A stretch of 64,000 nt of DNA, from the NCBI GenBank assembly GCA_964017235.1, contig OZ024936.1, positions 95,392,537-95,456,536 of the forward strand. Reading direction: 5' to 3'. A program made the position numbers and the translations under genes. The notes beneath the pieces were generated by a model, which saw only the letters and a program-made list of their open reading frames with translations, did no database searches and was not told the origin of the DNA. Source of the DNA: Sabellastarte sp. h YS-2021 (Eukaryota > Annelida > Polychaeta > Sabellida > Sabellidae). Position 1 is the first letter of the stretch. Every line of letters begins with the position of its first letter. Positions 10,962-22,500 of the stretch are shown piece by piece.

Positions 10962-11470
10962 CTATATAGTAGACTTTAAGAGTGGCTGGTAATTTTCTAA
11001 TGTGCTCAGATTTGACCTTGAACATTCCTTAAAGGTCAAAAGAGGATAGCCAAACTTAACAGTGCTTATAACTCGCTTATTATTCGTCCTACAGATTTGC
11101 AATGTGAAACCAACTTGTAGGAAATCATGTGGTGGGAATCTACGGATGGGATCAGATTTGACCTTAGGCATCTCTTTCAAGGTCAAATGAGGGAAGTCAA
11201 ACTGAAAAGAGCCTATAACATGCATATTATTGCTCCTAAAGGTCAGGAGTGTGGAACCGAGCAATAGGAAATTATGGGCTGGGAATCTTCTGATCAGATT
11301 TGACTTTGGGTCTCCCCTTCAATGTCAAATGAGGATAGCCAAACTTAAAAGTGCTTGTAACTTGTTTATTATTGATTCTAGAGGTTTGCAATGTGAAACC
11401 AACTTTAAGGAATTCATGGGGTGGGAATCATCTGATGTGGTGAGATTTGACCTTGGGTCCCTTCATCATG
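10962..11470. repeat. Tandem repeat, about three ~142-147-bp units
   Basis: The words GGTCAAA(A/T)GAGG, ATAGCCAAACTTAA, GTGCTTATAACT and GGGAATCTTCTGAT recur with spacings of about 147 and 142 bp (for example at 11035, 11182 and 11324). Units differ by roughly 20-25%. Both strands have open frames across it because the period keeps stops in one phase, but no protein motif is seen. Confidence 0.6.
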
Positions 11471-11499
11471 GGTTAGATTTAACCTTTAACTTATGACAG

Positions 11500-12125
11500 T
11501 GAAAACATAAACATAGATTTGTCTTAATTTTCACATTTCCATCATTTTTTTCTTATTTTTTTTCAGTATTCTTCAAAACAACAAAGTAGATAATAATGCT
11601 ATGAATAAGTCAGTAGATTCAAAAGCATCCAAATGCTTCCACTGTATCTAGATATCAAACATATGTCACATATTGCCTTACTAAATTGACATTATTAGTT
11701 ACTAGTTTGAAGAAGTAAAATTATCTAAAATATGGTATAAAGTTAATTTTATTTCGAAATAATTTTTTTTATTTCACTTTGGAACACATTGAAAATCCTC
11801 AAATTAAAAATCAGTGAATATTTCCAGAGAAATCCCCAGATGTAACATTTAAAATCCCCAAGATAAAAAATCCGTAAAATAAGACAATAATATCATAACA
11901 TACAATACACTTTATTTGAAAGGTGTTTCAGTGCGTTTCAGAGCATACATTAAGTTGCTAAACTCTTGAGTCAGTCCTTTGACTAATCCTTCCTAAAGCA
12001 ATTATTACAGAAAAATCAGTAGGCTTGACCAGATAGGTAGAGTTGTAGTTGTTTTTCAGTTTTCCAAAACTGGTTGTCCGTTTCCAAAAACAGGTGATAA
12101 CTGGTTATTAACTGGTATTGAAATT
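11500..12125. other. AT-rich stretch without recognisable feature
   Basis: Contains T-runs and several AAATCCCC/GATTTTT words (11800-11880), but no exon, RNA or clear element. Confidence 0.3.
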
Positions 12126-12149
12126 GTATGAAAAATCTCTCAAAAAATA

Positions 12150-12375
12150 CATTTAAGTATTTACTTATGGTTTTACATAGGTTTCAACACTGTTCAGGTC
12201 ATATCACCACGAGTAGTTTTGTGGGCAGAAGAAACCAGTCCAAACAGTTGGCCAGGGTTCTGCACTGTAAGCTGCTGACCATCAGTAAGCAAATACTAAC
12301 TTTCCCAAATAAGGTCCGGGGTTTGAATCACCGACCTCAGAGGTGGCAGGCATATCTGTTACCACTACACAACCT
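12150..12375 (-). mobile_element. tRNA-derived SINE copy 2 (minus)
   Basis: Plus-strand marks are GGTTTTACATAGGTTTCAAC at 12170 and GGGGTTTGAATCACCGACCT at about 12317, followed by TCTGTTACCACTACAC (reversed A-box-like). Same order as the copy at 28437. Confidence 0.55.
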
Positions 12376-12639
12376 TCAAAAAAGTACAGAAAACATAGAG
12401 TTTAATCAATTTAGTGATTCTCTGTTATAATTTAATGACATTTTGAAGGTAAAATATACAAAAAATATATATCTATATATTTAATGTGAAAAGCAACAAC
12501 TGGTTTTGAAAAGTTTATAACTAGTTCTTGGCTTAATAACAAAACCAATCCACAACCAAAGAAATCAGTTTTTTCATTCATAACCTTACTAAAAGGTTTA
12601 TATCTTTTATTACACATTTTATTCAACTTCTACATAATA

Positions 12640-14060
12640 ATAATAATAGTAGGATTTATATAGCGCAAAATTGATACAAATCCTCTAATGCGCTTGAGTC
12701 CAAGAAGCGAGAGTCCAGGGACAGGCATGGGTTGACATCTAAAAAGCGCCCGCCAGGGTAACTAAGGTGGGGGGTATGCCAGCCTAAACAAGTAGGTCTT
12801 TAGCTGGCTTCTGAAAGCATCTATTGTTTGCTGAGATCTGACAGTCTGTGACAGCTTGTTCCATTCGGCTGGTGCAGCTACTGCAAAGCCACGCCTGCCT
12901 ATGTGCTTATTAGGGCAGGTTGAGGAGATAGATAGCCTGTTGCCATGAGTGAGACCGCTCGATCTTATTAAAGCTGAAAGATACGGGGCTGTGAAAGATT
13001 AATAGCCTTGAATACCAAAAGGTTGTACCAAACAGGATGCGATGTTGAATTGGGAGCCAGTGGAGTTTTTTCAAAAAGGGTGTAACATGACTCATTTTGT
13101 CAAGTCTGAAGATGATATGGCAAAGAGCATTCTGAACTCTCTGTAGTTTGGCTATGTTGGACTTGCTTACCCCATAGAGTAAAGAGTTATAGTAGTCTGG
13201 ACGACTACTGACCATAGTGTTTGCCAGAACTATTGCTGTCTCAACTCCAAGGAATTTGCGAATTCGTCGCAAATCACGAAGATGATAATAACATGCTCTG
13301 CAAACCTTGGCAACATGATTGTCAAAGGAGAGGACCCAGTACAGAGCCTTGGGGGACTCCGAAAGGGAGAATTACCGCCTCAGAGAAACTATCACCTATT
13401 TTAATTTTTTGTTTACGGTTTGAAAGATACGATTTGATCCATGACAAAACAGTACCATCTAGACCAAACCAGTCATGCAAGCAGTCATATAAAAGAGAAT
13501 GATCAATCGTATCAAACGCTGCAGATAGGTCTAATAATGTTAGGGCCACTGCCTTTCCTGAGTCCATTGAGAAAGCTATATCATAATCAGACTGGTTGAC
13601 ATTTAAGAGCCCCTCGCGCGAAATAAATTCATTTAGCTGCTTTGCCACCACCTTCTCAATAAATTTATATATAAAGCTGAGGTTTGACACCGGCCTGTAG
13701 TTTTTGAGGATATTTCTATCAAGGCTCGGCTTCTTTTGAAGGGGGGGTGACATATGCCATCTTAACACAGTTGGGGAAACTACCTTCTGTGATTGAATAA
13801 TTTATAATTTTAGTGATGGGGGTGATGAGAATATCAGCACACTCCTTGACCAGTGACGTCGGAATCAGGTCAAGGTCACATGATTTGGATGGTGAGGACT
13901 TTAGAATTTTAAGTAGTTCTTCCTCGGACACAGGTGTGAAAGAGGACAGAGTATTTTTAGTGGGGTTGGGTCTAGTAACTGAAGATGGTATTGATGACTG
14001 CAGTGTGGATCTTATCTTGAGGATTTTGTCATACTGCAACAGAACAGATGAAAGCCATTG
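12640..14060 (-). mobile_element. CR1-type LINE remnant with RT domain (minus)
   Basis: From 14039 leftward the minus strand encodes an RT N-terminal part (FTPVSEEELLKILKSSPSKS), then after a frameshift near 13750 KNYRPVSNLSFIYKFIEK, LLDLSAAFDTIDHSLL and [12 protein letters not shown] at 13322. The next ~110 residues, including the YADD box, are missing. The C-terminal part resumes at 13272 (RRIRKFLGVETA) and decays after 12920. The 3' end at 12640-12675 shows TTTATATAGCGC and an (ATT)n tail, different from the GATTA tails of the other LINEs here. A deleted, frameshifted copy. Confidence 0.85.
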
Positions 14061-14164
14061 TTCCTAATTACAATTAACAATTACATATCCGTTTTAAAGA
14101 ACAAGAATTGGAAGTCACATCATTATAGGTCTACATGTGTACAACAATGAACAAAAATAGAAAA

Positions 14165-14910
14165 TTAATAATGTATTAGGCCTTTTTATATTCTAATCTT
14201 ATCTAATCTAAACTAGTCTACTGCTTTGCAAGCGCAATATCTTCACCTTAAAGGGGAACTCAGTGCACTAATTAAATAAAATCATTATCATAGGGAGAGT
14301 CGAGGGGGGTTCAAGGTCAGTAATCCAGGATTGTGGATGTGACCAGGAGGGAAAAAAACTGAGATGGGTTTTGAGGTGCTTCCTAAAAGATGCAACAGAG
14401 GGACTGTTTCTTACATGAAAGGAGAAAGAGTTCCAAAGGACTGGGGCATAGTGACTGAAGGAATTAAAAAAGTGTTTGATTGGTTTGTGAACTCTACGAT
14501 CGAAAGTGGGGGTTTGAAGGAACTTGAATTTGGGGCTACTTCGCCTTGTACTTCTGGAAGAGGTATAAGGGTGGATTAATTCTCTTAGGTAAACTGGTTG
14601 ACCTTGATTGAGAATTTTGTATGTAAAAAGGCCAATTTTAAATTGTACCCTGTATTTGACTGGTAGGCAGTGGAGTTTTTTTAGTTGAGGGGTAATATGA
14701 GAGAATTTAGAGGAACGGGTGACAACCCTGCAGAGTGAGTTTTGGACTAGCTGCAATCTCCTTAACTCAAAATCAGTGAGCGATAAGAAGAGTGAATTGC
14801 AACAATCCAACCTGCTGCTCACCAAAGCATTTGCTAAGAGCACTGATGTATTAAGGTCTAGAAGGGGACAAATTTTGTAGAGGTCTCTGGCATGTACTCT
14901 AGTGAACTTT
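14165..14910 (-). mobile_element. L2-type LINE, 5'-truncated, family A (minus)
   Basis: The frame 14843-14268 reads [39 protein letters not shown] and NSPSVASFRKHLKTHLSFF, i.e. the ORF2 C-terminus. The 3' UTR ends in a (TTAGA)-type tail at 14195-14215 on the minus strand. The same family, with the same UTR words (CTGCTTTGCA, CAATATCTTC), is present at 48960-49615. Confidence 0.85.
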
Positions 14911-16340
14911 ATGACCTGTGATTATATTGGTGATTTTTAATGCCACATCTTCGGATTTTCTATGTGTTTGAAAATATCCGGGGTTTTTCATTTTGGAGAT
15001 ATTCAACCTATAGATTATTACATGCAATCTGCACTATAGTCAAGTAATTTAAATAGTCAATTGGTCAGTGTAAGACAATTTTTATCAAGTTCATCAACAA
15101 ACATCATATCATACAGTGAAGCCAGTAAGTATATTCATACTACACTCAACTGATGACGTATGCGCAAGAGATAACATGGCTTCTATTTGTGTGGAAGCAG
15201 AAAGTCGACAAACAGATAAAAGGGGGAATGTTTACCTTAGTATATGACTCATATCTTTGTAGTTATAGTTACTTGGTTGTGTGCATGTTAGTTGAATATA
15301 TGAGACAAAGTTGTATTTATGTGCTACTACGCCTTTAACAAATTAACCCCCCATATAAAAAGAGTAAACATGAAAATAAACCATATGCACTCTATTAATA
15401 TTAAAAACATTTTAAAGGAAAGTTTAATTTTGTAATAGTGCACTTGAATTGCAGGACTCGCAATTTAACTTAAAATAGGTACTTTTTTCAAAATGAAACT
15501 TGTGCCCCCTATGAGCAGAAAATAATTCCACAAATATCTGTTATTTAATGTACTTAAAACTGAAAACTTATAATTGTCCAATGATCAACTGAAATTAGTT
15601 CATAACTACACGAAAAAGTGTTAAATAACCAATTATTTTACTTCGAGGTAGCTATAACTTCTCAAGTACTAAGAGGCTAGGTTGCTAAATAAAAATAAGC
15701 ATTTAGCCTTACAATATATGCTAGGCTTGGTTGAAAAATCAAAAACTAAATTAGCCAGAAGCTAACACCCTCGTTTTTATAAGTTTACCTTTGTTATAAC
15801 TTCCTAAATATCAGGACTTTAAGGTGCAAAGACCATAGAAATCTCCCTTGGGAAACAGTCATAAATAAATTTAAGTTGAACACTCAACTGAGTAGAATGC
15901 TGAAGAGCCCTATTTAAACTAGAAGGTGGCTTTAACAACTTTATAACAGAAGCACGGAAGCCTTATACATTCTTATTTAAATAAATCTGGTCATTTTATT
16001 GGTAAATAATAAATATAATAACCCTTATGATGTATATTTTTAAATTGGCATGAAAGAAGACAAATAGTGCATGGTGTTACTTGGCACAAATTGAAACACA
16101 GAATTTTAATAAAAAGTTGGTTATTGGCAATGCTTGTACATTGCTTTGGGATGCATTAATATCATATAAGGTAGCTGAGCTAATAATGGACAATATTTTT
16201 ACATCTAGTTTCTGATATAAACATGTTTATAATATTGGTTGGGGGCTTGCATAGCCACATTTATATTCTTAAAACCTTTACAAGTGAACAGCATTACCAG
16301 GGTGCCTTGTGGATGAACTCTCAAAAATGGAAAGAGTTAT
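14911..16340. other. No gene or element recognised
   Basis: AT-rich DNA immediately downstream of the last recognised L1CAM-type exon. I looked for a minus-strand Ig6 second half or fibronectin exons here and saw none. Confidence 0.35.
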
Positions 16341-16347
16341 AACTTAC

Positions 16348-16501
16348 CCCTCATTACTAGGATCTATCTCTACATCATCAAAGTACCACTTGACTGTTAC
16401 TGGTGTGCTGGGATCACTCGAAGCCTTGCAAGAAAATATCACATCCATCTTCCAGTCCACCATGTTGATGTCCTTTGAGGTTTCAATCAGGGTTGTTTTC
16501 A
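16348..16501 (-). CDS. L1CAM: L1CAM-type exon: first half of Ig6
   Basis: Acceptor TTTCTTTCCCAAG lies just right of 16501 and donor GGTAAGT begins at 16347. The exon has two bases, 50 codons and two bases. It reads TTLIETSKDINMVDWKMDV, then IFSCKASSDPSTPVTVKWYF, then DDVEIDPSNEG. Cys-x-Ala-x-x-Asp-Pro followed by a Trp 14 residues later is typical of Ig6 in L1 proteins rather than Ig5. The exon enters in phase 1, matching the exit phase of the Ig4b exon. Its 3' side (16362-16501) belongs to a 226-bp tandem duplication. This copy keeps both splice sites and is the likely functional one. Confidence 0.75.
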
Positions 16502-19500
16502 CTTGGGAAAGAAAAAAATAAATATAAATGCATAGAAGACATGGTTCTGGTCAGATGTCAGCACACAACTCTGGTGTAAAAGAGCTCATCTATCTCTACA
16601 TCATCAAAGTACCACTTGACTGTTACTGGTGTGCTGGGATCACTCGAAGCCTTGCAAGAAAACATCACATCCATCTTCCAGTCCACCATGTTGATGTCCT
16701 TTGAGGTTTCAATCAGGGTTGTTAACGCTCGACGATAGGAGAGGGTTATTGTGATCAGTTTGTCTGTCTGTCTGTCTGTCTGTGCACCGTTTAGCCCTTA
16801 TAACTCAAAAACTATAACATCAATCGAGCTCAAATTTGGTGGGCAGATATTTCATGGGGTACAGACGGATTCTTCCAGATTTGGTGTGATTTGTTTGAAA
16901 ATTAAAGTCAGGAGACATGTTTTTTAATTTTTAATTGGGCATATACAGTGAAGCCTGCTTGTTTTCAAAAATCAACATCATGACAGGATTTCCTCCTTGT
17001 GAATTTGTGCCCAATCAGGTTTCTTCTGTGGCTTTGAGTGTAATGTGTAGAACTTGTAATCTCATGGTTGGGGTTCACTACCAGTCAATTCCAGTTTTTT
17101 TTTTTAATTTCTGTTTTTAGGCTTTTTTAGCAGTTTTTTAAGGTCTTTAAAGAGAAAAGAAAAAAAATTAAAACACAGCATTTAAACTTTTGCTGTTCAA
17201 AAAAACCTTTAACCCAGATGAGGTGTCCAACTTGACAGATGATTTTCAATTGGGCATATACAGAGAAATCTGATTTTCTTTATCACATAAGTAAAAAATC
17301 AATATTTCACTGTCCGATGATGTCATTATTTAATGATGTCACAATGCAATTGTCATTGTGATGTCACAAACCCTAGCTTGTGATACTTGCTGTCTTTAAG
17401 TAATAATATTTCTTCTCATTAAATTTATGTCTTGAAATTGACATAAAGATAATAAAGAGGGAGGCGGTGTATTCATCATGTTTATTTATTTCCGTTTTCT
17501 TTTTTGTTTCAATTTCTTGACAGACCATCACAAAAAATTTACTGTGAGTGATTTTCACCAAGAAGTGGCTTTTAACCAATATTTTTACCTCTACCAGGAG
17601 TTTATGTTTTTGTGTTCTTTTTTGTCTATCTGTCTATCTGTGTTTAGATTACTCCAGAACTACTGAACAGAGCTTTATAAAAAAATTTGTGGGTAGGACC
17701 TGATCAAAGGAAGAAGTTACTAATTTTGGGGAAAGACCTACCCAGCAGACACACAACGTTCGTCTGACGTTGTTTTATGGTTGTAAATACGTTGCCGACG
17801 TCGTCAACTATGAAACAACCTTATGACAACTGTTGGGGATCAGAATAGCATGTGTCACATGGTGATGTTTACTTCCTGTGGCCATTTTGGATAGAAATCA
17901 GTTAAGGTTAGTTTGAATATGTATCTTAAAATATCACTCTGTATGTTCTCAATCGGTGTATATTAGTATAGTTTTCTATGTATCAGACATATATAGCATA
18001 TTTTAGTGTAATTTATTGGTGCACATGTTTGATTATTCTTCTAAAACTTGGACTGATGTTTCCCAGTTATTATTTTGTACCAATCTGGTGCAGTGGAACA
18101 GAATGAAATTTCAATGTTCACCTTGTGCATAATTTTATATGAGTGTTTTTATGATCTATGATGACTATAAATGACTATTTCACATTCAATGTTTTAATTT
18201 TGTCTATTTTGTTCAAAGAAAAGGTCATTTTGAAATATTTACGTTCATGCAACGCAAAAATTACGTTGATCCAACGTTCATATTATAACATTGCTACAAC
18301 GTTGTTGTTTTAACGTTGGAACAACATTGCTGTACTGCCCAATCTTTATAAGTTAAAATCTGCAAGCATTTTTAATATGTGCTTATTACAAGTATAGTAC
18401 CATCCAGTCAGTCAATGCAGCAATATTTATTTTTAGCTTTGATTAGTTTCTGGTGATTTTTGTCTGGTGTATAAAATTTATGAAGTAGACATTTTGGACA
18501 GCTTATTAATGTACACTAATACAACGCAGTACTAACGTTGATCCAACGTTGATATTTTAACGTTGTTACAATGTTGTTGTTTTGACGTTGGAACAACATT
18601 GCAGTACTGACGGTAGCTAAACATTTATTTTTGCATGGTCACATAAGTCACTCATTCTATCCCCAGTGATCAGGATACTATTGTTGATGTCAAAATTTGT
18701 GATTTTATATCTGATCATGCATTAGTCAAATGGGATGGTTTTTCACTGCTGATCCCAGTTCTTAGAAACCATCTGATCATTACTTTAACAATGTATGCAT
18801 CATCAATAATAACTTGCATGATTTCTAAAGTCTGTGTACCATTAAGTTCAGGTTAATAATTTAACAATTAAAACTGAACTTCAGATATGAGCCAAAATTT
18901 TAACTGGCCCTGTGCAGCATGGACTGAGGGTGGCACTGCGGATGACAGAACTGTACCATCGATGTGGGTAAACACAGAAGAAAAGAGAATGTGTCGGCCA
19001 CCATTTTACAAAATTCCTCAGAAGACCCTGCAGAGTAGAAGACAGCCAGATAGCAACTGGAGATAGTTTCCAATAGTTAAAGTAAAGTTTATTTTAGGTA
19101 AGATCTGTTGAGTATTTTTGTAACAGTATGAATTATTAAATATTGTGACCACTTACCATAACCTGAGGTTTCCTGGATGGTAATAAAAGTAATAACATAT
19201 GCAATAAATAGGGCCCTATAACTGGCCTAAGCTATCAGTTTTTATGAATATGGCCCCATGATTCAGGTCCTTGTAAATCTGTTTAGTAAGCTGACTTGTA
19301 TTAGTGATGTGCTCCAACTTTAGTGCCTACTTTTTACAAGATCTTGCAATTTTAATTAGGGGTGCGACCGAGCAGTTGACACTCGCCAAGCGAGGCCAAT
19401 TTTAAGGGTCGACTACTCTTGGGTATACAACAACCTATTATAGCGGTTTATTAGGAAATAAAAAATAAATAACATACCTTGCTAGCATTAAATCGCATAA

Positions 19501-22500
19501 TCCACAATTTCTAACATAATATTAAGTATATTATATGATGACATCAGCTAATTCAAGCGATTCAAAGCTTTTATCTTTATATTTTTGTCATTTACGGGAG
19601 CCGCCATATTGGATGTTGTTTCCTGTAATGGTGGATACTAACCTTCACGAGTGCTCGATGTCGAGTCGAATTTTTGTCCGCGAGTAATCGACCCGAATTA
19701 TTTGTACTCGTCACACCCCTAATTTTAATGCATGCAGTTTTAGGTTATTAACTGACTGGCATAAGACATTAAATATTGCAGAATAATCTATATATTCTTA
19801 CATATTGTAAGAAGAAAATACACCACACTTCAACAAAATTAAATTTACTCTAAACTTATTGTTATTTCATTTCAGATGCTCTTCAAAGGAATGGTGATGT
19901 CAAAGCCACTGAAATAATCATAGATGAGGAGCAGCCACTTAAAATACGCCCCTGGCAGGAAGGGGGTACAGGGACCAAAAAAGGACATCTGAAATTTAAA
20001 AAAACTATAACAAAGCAGTGCTCCTGCTTGAATAATTAGATTTTATGTTCACATTTACAAGTAAATACATTAATGAAAAGTAAAAGTAATTTGTGAATAC
20101 ATTGTAATGCCTTTGCAGCAAAGAAATTTCCTGCTGAAACATCAAGTCAAAAATTTCACATTTTATATTATCATTATTCTGTGTTGGTAGGATCTACAAA
20201 AGGGATGATTTTGAACCATTTTATAATTGCATTATCTTAAAATATTTCTTTTTTGAAAGTAAAGCAACAATTTGTGTGATTTTTTTTAAGCTTTTCTAAA
20301 ACCTGTGATTTGCTACATTGATTGCAAAAAATTACATTCAGGGTGTTTACTTCTGACATTCTCTTTCTTTTTACAGATATTATATACATTACAGACACCT
20401 TACCAGTAAATTGACATTTAATGCTAGTAGCTACAAAATTAAGATAACCCAGTAAACATTTTTAAGTTTTGCAAATGTTTGGAAAAGGTTAAAAAATGAT
20501 GGGTACGAAAACCATTTATAATAAAACATTTTATGCATACTGTTTATTAAACGTTTAATGATAAATGTTTAAAAAAACATTATAAATGAACATATTAATG
20601 TCTGAATAATAATGTGGTCAGAGGTCAACTTCAATACCTTTTTAAGGTTTTTCACTAATGAAAATATTATTTTTATGTCTAGAATTGTAAGATAGTGGCT
20701 AATAAATTGTGCCCAAATTCAATTCTCAGTTTTAGGACGAATTTTGAAAAAGTCCTCTAAAATCCCCTATTATTGCTCACCGTCATCTTTATGTGGACAT
20801 GTTTGAATGTGAAGGTTTAATAAGCATTTTGAAAATATGGGTTTAAAAAATGTTTTTGACAGAATGTTTTTAAAACATTTGATAAACAATGTTTTTAAAA
20901 CATTTTATGTGTATTGTTTATAAACCATTTCATAATGAATTTTTGAAAAACATTTCCAGCATAACCTTTACTTCATTAGCTATTTTATAAATGTTTAAAA
21001 AATGTTTCTAGTCAAATCTAGCTTCTTGGGTTATGTTATAAACATTTAATAAATGTTTTAAGTAAAAAACATTTGTATATAGAATGGTTAAAAAATGTTT
21101 TAAACCATTACACTGTAAATGTTTACTTGAAAATATTTAGAAAACTGTAAGATAAGTTTAAATAGGTTTTAAAACGTTTTGCAAATGTTTAACCCATTTT
21201 AAATGTTTCAAATGTTTACTGGGAATACATGTTTAGCTAATGCTTTTCAGTTATTTTGTGCAATGGCAGAATAAATAGGTAGACTATGTTTTAATTAACT
21301 TGCTTTTACTTCTTAAGTCTATCAAACATAATGTTTCTATAAAGTTTAAAAACCACATGTAGTCTTTACAACATAGAAGACATAGAAAGTGTATACTGTA
21401 AAAATCAGATAAGTAAAAAATGCAAAGTTGTTTTATGATGTTCTTTACCTTGGCCTTCTGTGGACTGATGGTCACAATATTTGACTAGAACACAACGTTG
21501 AAATTTCCAACATTGAAACAACGTTGAAATCTGCACATTGGTTTGACGTAACAATATTGACGTTAACACAACGTCAGATATGAGACGTTGAAACAACATT
21601 CTGAATATGACGTCAACCCAATGTGCAGAATTCAATGTTGGCGCAACATCAGTGTATGACATTGCTTCAACGTTGGATCAATGTTATTTTGCCTGCTGGG
21701 TAGATCATATTTTGGATACAAAAAAAAATCATGAATTTTCGTAGGTCCCATTTCAATGTATTTTAATGATTTTAGCTTTCTACTTGATATTTCTTCAAAA
21801 GTAATGAATAAATTTTGATGTTAAATTTTAATTAGGAAGGGGCTAGCCATGGGAAGGAGTGATTACAGTTTAGGAAAGATCCAGTTAATATTCTGGATAC
21901 CAATAAGCCGCCAAAATTTCTGGAAATGCCACCATGGTGGATGTGTGTTATACTTTATAACACTTGTGAGACTGGTCACATCGAATCGAGCGTTTTGCTC
22001 TCTCTGAGTGCATCTTGTTTTCACTTGGGAAAGAAAAAAAATAAATATAAATGCATAGAAGACATGGTTCTGGTCAGATGTCAGCACACAACTCTGGTGT
22101 AAAAGAGCTCATGAAATCGTATGACCTACCTGAATAATTAATTACTTGTGGCAAATATGACAAAAATAATGCATTAAAGGTGATATTACAAAAAATCAAT
22201 CAGTTAGTTAATTCAATACCTTATATATCACAATATACTGAGATGTTCACACACATACAAAGGGTCAGAAATTTAAGTAAATCACACAATTTTTGCGACT
22301 GGGGCTTTGAAAGTAAAAGTTTTCCAGTGTTTCATATGCAGGAAATGTGAAGCTTTTTTGGTTATTTTTGTACACTTGTCACTGGTGTGGTAAATCTTTA
22401 GTTTAAAACTGGAAATATATTATCTTGAAATATTTCGACTACAGGTGTGAGATATTTCCCCAAAGTTCATGCTTTTGGTGGTTCCCATGTAGTAGCAACC

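Larger units (their letters stand above)
17741..21700. mobile_element. 3.96-kb DNA transposon with CCCAGCAG termini and TA target duplication
   Basis: The left end is TA-CCCAGCAGACACACAACG and the right end is CGTTGGATCAATGTTATTTT followed by GCCTGCTGGG-TA. Removing the element and one TA restores GGGGAAAGACC-TA-GATCATATTTTGG, which agrees with other copies of the host repeat (GGGAAAGATCC...). Subterminal regions carry many AACGTTG/CAACGTT words (17755-18620 and 21490-21690). The interior contains two protein-like exons (18887-19066, 19876-20039) and a nested MITE. No transposase catalytic motif is seen, so it is probably non-autonomous or decayed. Confidence 0.75.
16724..22014. mobile_element. 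5.3-kb composite insertion with TTGTT target duplication
   Basis: TTGTT stands at 16719-16723 and again at 22015-22019. The empty site is preserved in unit 1 (16493-16497). The left end is AACGCTCGACGATAGGAGAG and the right end is TGCTCTCTCTGAGTGCATC; AACGCTCGA near the left end has its complement TCGAGCGTT at about 21987. The outer parts (16724-17740 and 21701-22014) are a non-coding repeat with a (GTCT)n run at 16758-16784 and words shared with 1915-2400 and 22915-23260. The middle holds the nested element 17741-21700. Superfamily unknown. Confidence 0.75.

Noticed and set aside
13813-14067. Plus-strand 84-codon frame
   Set aside because: Antisense shadow of the minus-strand LINE RT segment; no independent motif.
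17755-18620. Regularly recurring AACGTTG words looking like a CRISPR-type array
   Set aside because: Words are palindromic, irregularly spaced and lie inside a eukaryotic inverted-repeat element; no spacers of constant size and no cas genes.
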